Positions 38,780 through 64,000 of a stretch of 64,000 nucleotides of DNA are shown here, piece after piece. A program made the translations under genes and the position numbers. Origin of the DNA: Artemia franciscana (Eukaryota; Arthropoda; Branchiopoda; Anostraca; Artemiidae). The notes beneath the pieces were generated by a model that saw only the letters and a program-made list of their open reading frames with translations, did not search any database and had not been told where the DNA came from. Within the stretch, counting starts at the first letter, position 1. Each line of letters starts with the position of its first letter. The DNA is taken from positions 22,062,994 through 22,126,993 of the forward strand of contig NC_088864.1 of NCBI RefSeq assembly GCF_032884065.1, written 5' to 3'.

Positions 38780-40477
38780 AATAAAAAAAAACAAGCTTTT
38801 TTAACGGAAAGTAAGGAGCGACATTAAAACTTAAAACGAACAGAAATTACTTCGTATATGAATGGGAATACTTCCTCATCAAAGCCCCGCTCTTTACGCT
38901 AAAGTTTGACTCTTTCTCTTAACTCTACTTTTTAAAACAGTAAAAACACTTTAGTGTAAAGAGCGGGGCGTTGATGAGGAAGCATCCCCTTTTATATACG
39001 AAGTACTTTCGGTTCGTTTTAAGCTTTAATGTCGCTCCTTACTTTCCGTTAAAAAAAACTTGCTTTTTATAATTTAATTTCTGAACGTTTTTGAATCAAT
39101 GCATTTTTTGATTTTGGCTTTCCGCAGATGAATAATTAAAACGAAATGTGCATATTTAATTTTTTTTTTGCTAATTGGCTTTCTCATAGTTTTGATCGAA
39201 TGATTTTGAGAAAAAAAGGAGCGGGAGAGGAGGCCTAGTTGCCATCCGATTTTTTGGTCACTTAAAAAGGCAACTAGAACTTTAAATTTTTTTACGAATG
39301 TTTTTATTAGTAAAAGATATACGTAACTTACAAATTAGCTTACGCAACGAAATTCTGTGTTCTCGCATTTTTATTACGTATATGAAGGGGTTCACCCCCT
39401 CGTCAGTACGTCGCTCTTTACACTAAAGCTTAGATTTTGTCCCAATTTCTTACGAATGACCCCTGAATCGCAAAAGCCGTAGAATAAATAGTTGAAATTA
39501 CTAAAAATGCTTTAGCGTAAAGAACGAGGAATTAGGAGGAGGTGAGCCCATTATATGCGTAATAATTTCTTTTCGTTTTCAGTTTTAATGCTTCTCCTTA
39601 CTTCCAGTTGAAAAAAAAATTTCCTATTTATTTTTTTCATTTTTTTTTTAATAATGCTAGAAAATCCTGCGCTCCCTTCATGAAAATTTTCTTCCCCCAT
39701 GAAAAATTCCTCCAAGGAAAGTTCCCCCAACATATACCCCTCTTCTCAACCCCCCCCCCACCCACTACCTAAAAATCCCCCTGAAAACTTTTGTACACTT
39801 CCAAATAACCATTACTAATATTTAAGCACTGGTCCAAGTTTGTAACTTGTGGCCCCTCCCACGGGGACTGCGGTGGAAAAAGTCGTCCCCAAAGACATAG
39901 TTATAAGGTTTTTTGACTACGCTGAATCAAATGGCTATCTCGGAATTCTGATCTGGTGACTTTGGGAAAATAATTAGCGTAGGAGGGGGCCTAGATGCCC
40001 TCCAGTTTCTTTGGTCACTTAAAAAGGGCACTAGAACTTTTCATTTCCATTATAATAAGCCCTTTAGCAAGATTCTAGGGCCACTGAGTTGATACGATCA
40101 ACGCTGGGGAAAAACAAACAAATAAACAAACAAACAAATAAACACGCATCCGTGATCTGCCTTCTGGCAAAAAATACAAAAGTCCACATTCTTGGAGATA
40201 GGAGCTTGAAACTTCTAGAAAAGGGTTCTCTAATACGCTGAATCTGATGGTCTGATTTTCGTTAAGATTCTATGACTTTTAGGGGTTGTTTCCCCCTATT
40301 TTCTAGAGTTTTGGTTACTATTTATTTATTTGAAAACCCATCAATCATACGAAATGAAAAAGACGGAGCACGAACATATAAATATAAGAAAATATATAAG
40401 AACATATCAGAGGAGACATAACTAGAAAGAGAGCCGGGTCGCTCCTTACTACAGTTCATTACCACAAACTGTTTGAT
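38780..40477 (-). repeat. PR-family copy, minus orientation, with deletion and small insert
   Basis: Starts AAAAACAAGC, first palindrome 38800-39055 (arms CTTCCTCATCAAAGCCCCG and GGGGCGTTGATGAGGAAGC), second palindrome core 39410-39525, terminal hairpin 40455-40475. About 190 bp usual in other copies is missing near 40305, and a foreign segment lies at 40323-40430. Confidence 0.87.
40323..40430. other. ~108-bp insertion inside a PR copy
   Basis: Sequence starting TATTTATTTGAAAACCC and ending ACTAGAAAGA, absent from all other PR copies in the window, which read ACTATTGAGCC across this point. An A-rich end in reverse orientation (AATAAATA) suggests a retroelement 3' end, but this is weak. Confidence 0.6.
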
Positions 40478-40977
40478 AAAGCACTAGCACAGGCTTTCTA
40501 ATGCTTTATTACCTGCTAATCTACTGACGAGTCGGCTAACTAACATGGCCTTGCCTTGCAAATAATTTTCAAGACTAGTGAAAAAGTTTCAGGCTGATAA
40601 TCACAAGCTAGTCAGAATTAGTTAGACTTGGAAAACTAAATTATGTTACGATTTGAAACTGTTTCTGGCTAGGGATTGATTGAATCAAATTCAAACTTAT
40701 ATCCTTATTGGCATTGAAACAATCTTTCATTTTCGTCATTTTCTTTAGTTTATAAATTGAGAACTCGGTTAAGTGAATAGCCATTTTGGTGAGTTCATAA
40801 TCATAGCTGAAACGCTGTTTACTACTTCTAGAGTGTGGTCACCTAATAAAAAATACTAGAAATACGTTTAATTACCAGCAGGGTTATATATTCACTACAA
40901 ACACTGTCTACAAAAAATTTTTGCTCTTCGTATCTTTGATAGTTCATTTTTCTCACGTGTTTAAAATAATGTTCCAC

Positions 40978-54666
<13,689 letters not shown>

Positions 54667-55518
54667 CTAAAAACAATAGAATATAATTGAATATATTTTT
54701 CTAAATCTTTTTCTAGGTTCCTAGTTTCTTCTAGATCACAGCACATATTGGTAACATTAAATATGAAGATTTAGAGTGCTCCACGTATTAACTTTCATTA
54801 TTATTCATTAATTTTATTCATTAAATCAATTCCACATCGCCAAATAATACAAAAAAGTGAATCTCACCCATTTTTAGTAGAATTCCGCAATAAATTACAA
54901 GTAGCTATTTTTGTTCATAGTAAGTCCATACTTGAAAAAGTGGCAGTTTTTATTGATAGAGCATAGAGTTCTCGATTCTATTTTTAATGTTCGCCGTTCA
55001 ATTAAGCTTATTAATTAGACATAACTAAGACATTACTAGGCTTATTAATAATAAAAAATGGAACCTTTTGTGTATGTTTAAAGGTTGACTACTTTTCAAA
55101 TTAATTTAGAAAAGTTTTTCCATAAAATAAGTTTTTCAAAGAAAAATAAAGAGCTCCATTAAAACCAAAAATGAGAAGATATTAACATGAGCAGGGCTGA
55201 CACCACCCATGCTCTCTTAAGATCAAAACATAATTTGCACTTTACTGAAAACAAAATACATTTTAAATCTTTTCAATTTTTTTTTACTCTAATTAATCAA
55301 TGATCTATATTAAACTGGCAACACATATCGCTTGTTTTTTCAGTAAAGTGCAAGTTATGCGCTGATTTTCAGATTGCGTGGGGGGGGGGGGGTTCAGCCC
55401 TATCCATGTTAATTTCTGCTCGTTTTGAGTTTGACTCGGTTATTTATTGTGATTTTAAAGTAGATCGTAGGTATAGATTTCAGGATTTCATTTGTATATA
55501 TATGTACACATATGCATG

Positions 55519-55736
<218 letters not shown>

Positions 55737-56410
55737 TTTTAGTACCCACAAACATACAAAAGTATAAGCAGTGGAGTACAGAGCAAAAATTAATAAACAA
55801 AGTAAAACAAACGTACACGTAACTTAACAATAGCAAGCACAACAAAACATATATAAATAAGAAAAACAGTAAAATAAAATATACTAACAGATCAGTAGAA
55901 ATGACGAAGTAAAGCTGCATTGATAACTAGAAATATTTACAAATACAGTACAGACCGCCACTCATGTTACGCATTCATCATGATCATCATTTATTTTTAA
56001 CCCACAAAGATGACTAGAATACTATGGAGAAAAGAAAAAGCAAACAAAATTAACACAACAACCAAAGACTAAACACTTAAACACAAAAAAGATACATAAA
56101 TAACAAGAGAACCAAACTAGAAAGATAACTTATGAGAAGAAGAAGATTATGGCACCATCGCCCCATACAGGGAGTTATTTTTGCAGAGAGATCGGACATA
56201 GCAAGAAAACTGATTTTGGACGGCCAAGTATGGATCAATGATGTCATATCTTTCACTAATCCAAGAGTTTCTAGTCCAGGGTGGTAGCAAGAACTTCCAA
56301 AAACGATAAAAGCGTGACCAGATGGTACGCTTATTCCGACCGGTTAACAGAGCCAAAAACGGGGAAAGACCAAAAACGTGTGGCTGCACCAGCGCATGCA
56401 CCGATTTCTA
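55737..56410 (-). mobile_element. 3' fragment of a LINE with (ATT)n tail
   Basis: The minus frame 56401-56147 encodes FGLSPFLALLTGRNKRTIW, FYRFWKFLLPPWTRNSW and ISERYDIIDP. This is the region after the reverse transcriptase also seen at 49310-49420 (LLTGR, KFL.LP). About 400 bp of 3' non-coding sequence follows and runs into (ATT)n, probably the element's tail. It is 5' truncated. Confidence 0.72.
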
Positions 56411-57089
56411 ACAACGATTTCTACTAGTTTAAAATGTCAAGTACTTTTCTAGTTTGAACAAAAATATTGAAGCTATTGCTCTGGCACTGTAAATATTTTT
56501 TTTTGTAATTTACATAATAACTTTAGCGATTCTGAATGAACTTAAAAAAAATTTCCACTTTTTCCATGACATTGCCTATACTTATAAAAAAAGAGATTTG
56601 GGAATGATGTTTTTCTAACAGCGATCTCTACTAAGCTTCAAAACTTTATTTTTCTTATTTAAAGTTTTTAAATTTTCGTAATCCCTTGTTAAAATATATG
56701 CATATATTTTTGCAATTACCAGTTTTTTGTTCTTTAGGCACTTTAATGTCTTCTCATTATACGACTTATTCAAAGAAATTTGATTAAGACCCCTTAACCC
56801 AAAAAATTGTCGGCTCCCTCCGGTCAAATCATTTACATTTTCTGGATATTCAATAAACAGGTTAGTTAATTTGGGGTTCAGTTATGTACATACAGAAAAA
56901 TCTCTGAATTTGGTATTCAACTATACTTTTCAAATATCAAAATGCTATCACTATTTTACATGTAAAGAAAATTTCCACCAGGGGAAGTTGTTAAGGGGGA
57001 TTTATATATGTATATATACATGTTTATATATAGAGTTGAATGTATGTTTATCTCTCTGTCTGTCTGTGTATCCTGTATGCTTTCTAACA
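56411..57089. other. Unassigned interval
   Basis: No gene or known repeat recognised. The frames 56615-56827 and 56871-57305 have no motif and run into the G-rich repeat. Confidence 0.5.
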
Positions 57090-57490
57090 TTGTTCATCTG
57101 GTCGTCAGGAATCTTTAAGAAGTTCCCCAATGAAGGAGAATTGTCGGAGGGAATTTTCCATGGGGGACGGGAATTTTTCCTGAGGAAAATTTTTTATTGG
57201 GTGGATTTCTGGAGCCGAGAATATTCCATGGGGGGGGGGAGATTTTCTTATAGGAAAATAGTCCGCGGGAGGAACTTTCCGGGAAAAATTTTCAAATATA
57301 TTTGAATTTAAAAATGCTCGATTATTATTAATATGCATCGGGAATTTCCCATGAGAAAGTAGGGAGGGCTCCATGAAGGAATATTTTAAGGGGGAATCTT
57401 ATGCAAGGAGAATCTTCCACGGAAAATGAGTCTTCTAAAAAGGGGTAATTTTCCGCGAGGAAATTTTCCGGGGGGATTTCCTTTCTTTTG
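57090..57490. repeat. G-rich repeat fragment related to PR copies
   Basis: Short imperfect units such as GGAATTTTCCATGGGGG and GGGGATTTCCTTTC, like the G-rich blocks at 9270-9610, 15130-15390 and, in reverse, 29280-29680. Probably a detached piece of diverged PR copies. Confidence 0.55.
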
Positions 57491-58468
57491 AGTCACAGCA
57501 ATGGGTGACTTAAGATTGCAGCGACGCAGCTTTAAGTTCATTGCAGAAGAGCCTAGATTAATAGAAATTTGCGGAATTTGAGACATCTACAAAAATTGGC
57601 ATATATAAATTTCAACAAAGCTTCAATGTGTAAAACTGAAAAATACAGTTAGAAAATAGCTTTTATTCAAACTAAAAGTTTATAGAAGCTTTCCTTGTTA
57701 AAAAAGTTTTTCATTTTCTACTTTATCAAAAATGATTACATTCCTCCAATACTCTATAATTTAAAAATGTTACATCACAAGAAAGTAGACTGAATTTTTC
57801 TTAGCCGGTGAAATCTGAAGCGCAGTGCGATAAAGCTCTAAAATAAAACGTTTGGTCTTTTTTTAATACGGATAATTAATAAAGGTCTCTCCTCTTTAAT
57901 AGGATGGTTCAGCAATATCGAGGCTCTTTCTATATTGTCTTTGTTTTTTTTCTTGTACCAATAGCTTATAATAGAAAAATAAGTCATTTCACAGATTTTT
58001 AATAATGGAGAACATCAATCTCATTGTTTCTAAAGACCAATTGTTTCTGAAGCTGGACCACTAGTCTCATGAAAGTTTAATTTTTTTTTTTTATTTAGAC
58101 TTTCTTTGTATCTTTAAATAATAACTTGCTTTTAGATAGACTGAAAGTTGCTTTTTACAGACATAATAATTACGCTTGTAGGTTTAACCAGTTGAAACTG
58201 AGAAGGCTCCGATTAAGAAGGTATTGGCGTATGTAAGCAGAAGATGGAAGGAAATCCTTGATTTAATAGGTGGGGTGGCTCTAGAGGTGCTCTGTCAGCG
58301 TGAATCGGTTAATTCAGCATTGTAGCAGATAATTACAAAGTAGGAATAGATGTTAAGGTAGGCCATCCCAGGCTAATGTTACTTATAGGATAGAAATCTG
58401 ACAGTAAAAAGATAAATATTCAATTTGAATCTCATTTCAATGCTCTTTGCATGCATAATAATGACTGA
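57491..58468. other. Unassigned interval next to the TIR element
   Basis: AT-rich with no gene or repeat recognised. Confidence 0.5.
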
Positions 58469-58955
58469 CATTGTAACAATAGTCAGAGCGCCAGATTCTG
58501 TATCTCGCTTATTTCGATTAGTACCCATGCCGGAAGGTACAAAAATGTTAAGGGTGGATCCCATGGTAGTCGACCATGCTGAAAACGACTATCGTAAGGC
58601 GCATGTTCGCCGTTGGGGCGTTTCTGAGATATAGGCCAAAAACACCAAATTTGACTTATAATGGGGCTCGACGATTCTAATTTTTTTTACAGATAAGATT
58701 GGTCAATCCAGCGTACTCTTACATCAATAGAAAGAAGAGACTTGGGGCTACATGAATATGATTTTTTTGTAAAAAAAAATAAAAAATAATACAGTTTTTA
58801 CTGCAGTTTAAAAAAAATCAGATTTTTGTCAACAAATTTCTAACAGAAAGGCTAAAAACTCAAAATTTTTTCAAGATGAAGTTTTTTTTATGTTAAAAAA
58901 GAAAGCCAGTTTCATTCCTAACACATTGAGCTAAGAAATTAAGTTTAAATCATTG
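58469..58955 (+). repeat. Left terminal inverted repeat
   Basis: Pairs with 63140-63634. Shared blocks from outside in: GCGCCAGATTCTGTAT, CCATGCCGGAAGGTACAAAA, GTAGTCGACCATGCTGA, GGGGCGTTTCTGAGATATAG, GCCAAAAAC, ACTGCAGTTT, AAAGGCTAAAAACTC and TTGAGCTAA. Confidence 0.92.
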
Positions 58956-59279
58956 TATCTGGGGGGTCTGCAACTTTCTTAGCGAGTGTACCCGATAATA
59001 GGAATTTTGATTAGTAACCTGCTACCTAGCGGGAAGTTGATTGATAAGCTAAGCAGAAGAAATTGATAAGCAGAGGATGAAAAATACAAAGTGAGTCAGG
59101 TAGGCCAAGATAAAAAAAAAAAAAAAAAACTGATTTGCTGATGGATGATAATGAAGAATATGGCACAAATTTGGAAGATAAAAAAAATGTAAGAAATAGA
59201 ATTTTTAAAAGCACTTTTGGTGTTGTTAAGTTGGCTGGCGAAAGGAGTCTAAATTTTTTTTGCAGAAGTAAGAGACTTA

Positions 59280-59486
59280 ATGAAAGTAACTTGCAAAATT
59301 AAATATCACAGGAAACTAGGTGATACTGACTCCTTTAGATTTATAAGGACTGATCAAAAGGCATCTTACATTGATCAATCAGATTTAGTATTCGAACTTC
59401 CAGTTCCAGTGAAAACCCGTGGGACTGCTTGTCGAATGGAATATCTGCAATTTGAAATTGATATGATAATATTTAATCTAGAATAA
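59280..59486 (+). CDS. Small unidentified frame inside the TIR element
   Basis: 68 codons from ATG, in the same phase as the main coding frame 380 bp downstream. It contains KVTCKIKYHRKLG and FELPVPVKTRG. No motif recognised. It could be an N-terminal exon or remnant of the main protein, or a chance frame. Confidence 0.3.
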   Translation: MKVTCKIKYHRKLGDTDSFRFIRTDQKASYIDQSDLVFELPVPVKTRGTACRMEYLQFEIDMIIFNLE

Positions 59487-59864
59487 ATGATACTTGCTGG
59501 AGAATAAGTAGTAAATGTGTTCCTTTTTTTTTGTACTTATTTATGAAAGTAGTCAAAATTACAACACAAAGTGGCCAAAGGTACATGATCTATGCTGTAC
59601 CTCTGACCAGTTGATGTATATTTTTTGACCTGTGTTTACTCTAAAAAAATAATGCAATACACGTTCCAGAGATGAAATGTGTGTTTTAAGAACGAAAGTT
59701 GGTTATGAATCTAATGTATCATTTCATAATGAAATACAGTCTCGAACGAAAATGGTCTCGAAGTCTGGAAGGAAAATGTTCCTAAAAGCAACGCGTTTTA
59801 CTTGCCTTTCCTTCATTAAGCACCAAACAACCATGCAACAGTCGACAAATCTCTGCGAACGTTC

Positions 59865-62768
59865 ATGGCGACAAGTAAAGCTGTCGGATGTTACGATACG
59901 GTGTTCACGCAAGATCTCTTCATTTATCAGCTAGCACAGGGAGTGAAAAGTAAATACCCGGATGACTTCAAAAACGTAAACCTATGGATAGAAGGCTTCC
60001 ACCTCCTGCTCAACTATCTCAAGGCAGTTGGTAAGATAATGGACAGCTCCGGAGTCAAAGAGATTACAGTGCAGGCAAAGCTGCTGCTTCCTGGTACTTG
60101 CAAAAAGGTATTTCAAGGGAAAGGCTACTACCAAGCTATCAATGCCTACTGCATACTGTACGAGATCTTGCCAGCCCTCTACTGGGAGTCCTTGAAAGAG
60201 TATTACTCTGAAGCACAAGAAGAATTATCCCGTCTGGACCAGCTGGGTAGTGCCATTGAGTTATTCAGGACTTCATTGGCAAACGGGGCTAACGCGCGAA
60301 CTGCACTTCAGGAGGCAAACGATACCTTATTTACTTTGGCTCCCATAATGAATGCCTTCGACATTCTGCGAAACACGTCACCCACGTTTGCTTTCTGGCG
60401 GCAGTTCTTTGAAATGCTTGAAATAGCGATGCAATTCATTCATGCTGAATCAGACTGTGACTGGGAGCCTCATTTGACAGTAATTGCTCGGATGTTGCCA
60501 TACTTGGCGGCGACTGACCATCCTCAGCATACAAGATGTCTCATACAGTACCTATCAGACATGCAAAGTTTGCAACAAACCTTTCCTGATGTACACAGGA
60601 AGTTCATGAAAGGATACTTAGCAGTGAAGAGAACGCACACCAGGTTCATGGTCACCTGGTCCGATCAGATACTGGAATGTACAGTGAACAAGGATGCAAA
60701 GACGACGGCCGGAATGATAGGAGAACAAATGGATTAGAGACAGACTGAAGCTTGGATTCTTACCATACCGATTTTCGCTGCCATTAGCAATGGTTTCCTG
60801 CATGTAGTCAACGTATCCACAAAGACATTGAAACATCACGAAGACAATCAGTTGACGACGACGCGATTATAACTTTCGCGAGATAGACTTCGAGACATTT
60901 TCACTACATGTGGCAATCAGTTCAGCAGAGTGGACTTCGACCTGACGAATATTGTGACTTCAGAAGTTGTGGACGATGAGAAGATTGTTTCTGATATTAC
61001 TTGCGTAGCCACAAAAGTAAAAGAGGTGGTTGAGGACTTTCTGTGCAACAGGAAAGACGATGTGAAGAAGGTTGCACTCCGAACTTTCCCTTCAGAGAGA
61101 AAAACTCAGAAAGTGAAGGGTGTCCCTAGAACGGATCTCCTGAGCTCTGAAGCAACAGCCTTGAAGAGCATCATTACTGCTAAGTTGAGCTACGGTGAAG
61201 AAAAGGGGAAAGCAGTTGCAAAGATCCTCACAAAAGAGATTCTTCTTTTCCCTCCATCCATTTTTGAATATCTTCCGCAACAATCAACCAAGACTGCCTC
61301 TGGATGGAAAATGAGGAAAGGGAACAAAGCTGTGCGGTTGAACTTGCTACGAAAAAAAAGGAGGACTTGCAGGTTGGCCGGCGACTTTGAAATCGAAAGA
61401 AACAACATCAGCTACAGTACACATCATTAACCTAATGTCCAAGATGAGGTCATATCGGCCTGTCAGGTTTGAAACAGTCAAATCCTTCGCCGAAAGATTG
61501 CTTCTATCGTTGCTGAATGATCTTCCAGTTGGTATTCCTGAAGTCCACATTGTTGCAGATCGGTGGCAACGGGCTGTTTGGGAAGCTCACGGACACCGGA
61601 CAGTCCATCTCTTTGAAATCAGCATGCAGACTCCAAATGAGGGAAAGGGAGAAATCTCCAGATTTCCACTCCTAGCACAATTGAAAAATGGGATGCCGTA
61701 CTTGCAAGCTCAGCATCTAAAAGCCGACTCCTCGAAATTTTGTATGAAACCTGGGAGCAGATGGGTGATCAGCCTCCGAAAGCCCTCAACATTTTTCTCT
61801 CAGGTGGGTTCAAGTAGAGATTCAAAGCGTCTCTGGTCAAGCGTGGCTGCAGTCTAACTTTACCAGAACACTGTGACTACGAGGAATGCTTGTCCTCCAG
61901 CCACGAAGAGGCTGACCAACACCTTATGACACATGCCAAGCACGCTAGCCGTTGCGCTTGTAGCATTTTTGTGAATGCCAGCGACATAGACGTGGCAGTA
62001 GCCTGTGTTCATTTTTTTTAAGCGCTTCAAGCTGAAAGACTGAGCGAACTTTTCTTTAACTTCCTGACTTACATTATCCCAGTACATGAGCAGGCGGATG
62101 GAGTTCACTTGTCCAAAGAGGAGCAGGTTATATTATCGTTCGTGCACTGTCTGTCAGGGTGTGACACAACGAACTTTTTTTTCGGCGTCGGGAAAGATTC
62201 TTTCTTAAACACCGCGGCGTCTCCAACGTTTGCCACAAAAATGGTCTCTGTGACGGAGCGAATCAAGGGTGCAGAAGGGAAGCTTTCAGTCGACGCGTTT
62301 AGAGAAGTTTACGACCTATCAAAATCCCTGGTGATTGAAATGCGCTGTAAACAGGCCGGTTTCAATTCACTGGCCAGTGTAAGGGCTTACATTTGGTGCC
62401 AGAAACAAGAAGTGAGAAGACTGCCACCTTCTGACGACACCTTAAAGCCATGCATACGAAGAGCCATATTCGCTACACGGATAATCTTGTCGTCAGTACA
62501 GGCTCGGCCGAGCATTCCAGATCCACTCCTCCATAAACGGAAGATGGCTGAAGGGGGAGTAGATGCGCTTGTCTCAAGCTATAAAGAAGCATCAAGCCTG
62601 GAAGCTTACTGCAGATGCAAAAATGGAAGATGCCGGAAAGGCTGTAGCTGCTCAAAAATGAAAGGTTGCTGCAGCTTATGCTCCTGCCACTTAACGAAGA
62701 GGGCGTGCAGGGAGTCTGATGTTGCCCCATCTGAATTCTCGGAAGAAGAAAAAGAGGAATATTTTTGA
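59865..62768 (+). pseudogene. FEN/PIN-like nuclease with C-terminal CXC cysteine cluster, broken
   Basis: About 968 codons in one phase. In-frame stops are at 60735 (TAG), near 60867 (TAA), 61816 (TAG) and 62019 (TAA), and a displaced segment near 61355-61640 reads in another phase after an A-run. The N-terminal helical domain (59865-60737) has WIEGFHLLLNYLKAVGKIM, GSGVKE-like SSGVKE, KGYYQAINAY, and DQILECTVNKDAKTTAG. Then IPEVHIVADRW, FLSGGFK, SSSHEEADQHLMTHAKHAS, VNASDIDVAV, and FVHCLSGCDTTNFFFGVGK. The order E-E-D, D-x-D, G-C-D then G-x-GK is the acidic-residue and helix-hairpin order of Rad2/XPG/FEN nucleases. The tail, beginning YCRCKNGRCRKGCSCSKMKG at 62607, resembles a tesmin/TSO1-type CXC zinc-binding domain. 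Nuclease activity is inferred. Confidence 0.78.
62607..62720 (+). other. CXC-like cysteine cluster coding region
   Basis: Eleven cysteines within about 35 residues (CRCKNGRCRKGCSCSK, then GCCSLCSCHLTKRAC), followed by an acidic C-terminus EFSEEEKEEYF and TGA. The CXC/CXCX4CX4CXC-type spacing suggests zinc-dependent DNA binding, as in tesmin/TSO1 proteins. Confidence 0.75.
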
Positions 62769-63139
62769 AAGTTTTATTTGATACCTTTTAATTTTAATTA
62801 CAACAGGTCCCTAGTAGGTTACTATTACCCAATTTTACGGGCAGGCCGAGTAAGACAACTCCAGTGCGCCGACTGAATCTATCTGTGAAGCGGAATTCTT
62901 TCATGTAGTAAATATCTCAGTGGTATCAGTGGCAAAAAAAAAAACATTCTAAAAAAAACACTTTTTTGAGTCAACATCTTTTTTAAACCTATTTTTATTT
63001 TTAAGTAAAAGTTAAAAATTTTAAAAAGTTAGGAAGTTTAAAGTATTCCTACCCTTTGGAGAAAAACAAAATTATGTCCCTTTTCACGATTCGGCTAGTG
63101 ATCATTTCAGTGACACTACAAAAAAATTGAAGACCTTTT
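62769..63139. other. 3' non-coding part of the TIR element
   Basis: AT-rich sequence between the stop codon and the right inverted repeat. Nothing specific recognised. Confidence 0.6.
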
Positions 63140-63634
63140 AAAAATAAAAATAGTTTATATTTTTTAGCTCAAATTGTACAGAATTGAATGAACTTTCTTT
63201 TCGAATGTGAAAAAAAAAGTTCGTTACCTTGAAGGAATTTCGAGTTTTTAGCCTTTCTTTGAGATACTTGTCGAATTTTACAGCACTTATTTTGAAACTG
63301 CAGTAAATAGACAAAAAAAATAGTGTTTTTTTTTCAATTTAAAAATCATATTCTTGTAGATCTAGATCTCATCTTTCGATTGACATAACATTACGCCGGA
63401 TTCGTCAACCCCATAACTCGGAAAAAAAAATCCTGAATCGTCACGCTTAGTTATAGGCTAAATTTGGCGTTTTTGGCCTATATCTCAGAAACGCCCCAAA
63501 GGAGAACATACGCCCTACGATATTCGTTATCAGCATGGTCGACTACCCTAATATCCGTCCTCAGCATTTTTGTACCTTCCGGCATGGGTGGGTGCACGAT
63601 ACAGAATCTGGCGCTTTGACTAATAACGTCCCTG
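63140..63634 (-). repeat. Right terminal inverted repeat
   Basis: Reverse complement partner of 58469-58955. Divergence between the arms is visible throughout (roughly one position in four or five outside the best blocks), implying an old insertion. Confidence 0.92.
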
Positions 63635-64000
63635 CCTTTTTATTCTCCTGATGTGGCAAGATGTAGTCTTTGGTTATATATAGCCTTATAAGACAATTAT
63701 CTATAATGTGTTAGAGGTAATTACTTGGCTAGAACAAAACAAGAGGAAGAAGAAAAGAAGGCCACACATAACGAGTGTGGTCAAATAAACGAAGGAAATC
63801 GGCTGATGTTGCTTTTAGATCAAGAGAAGCTATATGATTTATATGAAAATTGGATTACTTGTTTAGAAATTTTCTACTTACTCAGCGGTTCCATTCACTG
63901 CAACTGTCATTATCGAAAACGATAGTAATTACTATGCCAAAGAATCACAAACTTCACTTTTATATCAGTTCGTGATTCACTTTTCAAAAAAAGGAATAGT
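63635..64000. other. Right flank of the TIR element
   Basis: Contains a 66-codon plus frame (63725-63925) with no recognised motif. No repeat identified. Confidence 0.5.

Larger units (their letters stand above)
58469..63634 (+). mobile_element. 5.2-kb TIR element encoding a FEN/PIN-like nuclease plus CXC domain
   Basis: Bounded by inverted repeats of about 490 bp (58469-58955 and 63140-63634). The right end reads, outward to inward, CAGGGACGTTATTAGTCA and the left end CATTGTAACAATAGTCA; from GCGCCAGATTCTGTAT inward they align well. Inside is one main plus-strand coding frame (59865-62768), broken by stops and frameshifts. No DDE transposase, RT or helicase was recognised. No target-site duplication is obvious: the outside bases differ. 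I recognise the protein type as a multi-copy uncharacterised family seen in many animal genomes, from memory only. A TIR structure suggests these genes can travel as DNA transposons; this copy is dead. Confidence 0.75.

Noticed and set aside
58469-58480. Target-site duplication for the TIR element
   Set aside because: Bases outside the apparent ends (AATGACTGA on the left, CCTTTTTAT on the right) do not match. The exact ends may be off, or the duplication has decayed.

Overview
Organism: this is eukaryotic nuclear DNA. It is AT-rich and intron-bearing, with long (TA)n arrays, several non-LTR retrotransposons, a tRNA-type SINE, a MITE and a very abundant palindromic repeat. The only clear host gene is split by introns of about 2.6-4 kb and resembles animal FAXDC2. 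An arthropod, perhaps a crustacean, is the best guess, but no single sequence proves it. There is one 100-N assembly gap at 31164-31263. Layout: 1-16.6 kb is almost entirely repeats: palindromic repeat copies (called PR family here, an ad hoc name), a 3.3-kb minisatellite with a unit near 20 bp, a 375-bp duplication, a satellite with a unit near 160 bp, one long (TA)n array, a dispersed repeat pair and a MITE inserted into a PR copy. 19.0-31.2 kb (minus strand) holds two 3' exons of a FAXDC2-like fatty acid hydroxylase (locus B), separated by an 11.8-kb intron full of inverted repeats. 31.5-35.6 kb is a degenerate non-LTR retrotransposon with ORF1, AP-endonuclease and reverse transcriptase. 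36.3-40.5 kb holds two PR copies and one unidentified reading frame. 41.0-54.7 kb (minus strand) holds five exons of a second FAXDC2-like gene (locus A). Their splice sites and phases all agree and give 286 residues up to the stop; the N-terminal exon was not found. Its introns hold two retrotransposon relics, one PR copy and a SINE with a perfect 12-bp target-site duplication. 55.5-57.5 kb is microsatellite, a retrotransposon 3' relic and a G-rich repeat. 58.47-63.63 kb is a 5.2-kb element bounded by inverted repeats of about 490 bp. It contains one long decayed coding frame whose acidic motifs match the Rad2/XPG/FEN (PIN-like) nuclease pattern, followed by a cysteine-rich CXC-like tail. No familiar DDE transposase was seen in it. 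This is the best candidate for an under-described system. How parts relate: the hydroxylase loci are the only host genes, and the repeats occupy their introns and intergenic space. Locus B could be a tandem paralogue of A or an alternative 3' end, because no upstream B exons are visible and the gap cuts its penultimate exon. No RNA genes, promoters or CRISPR arrays could be supported.
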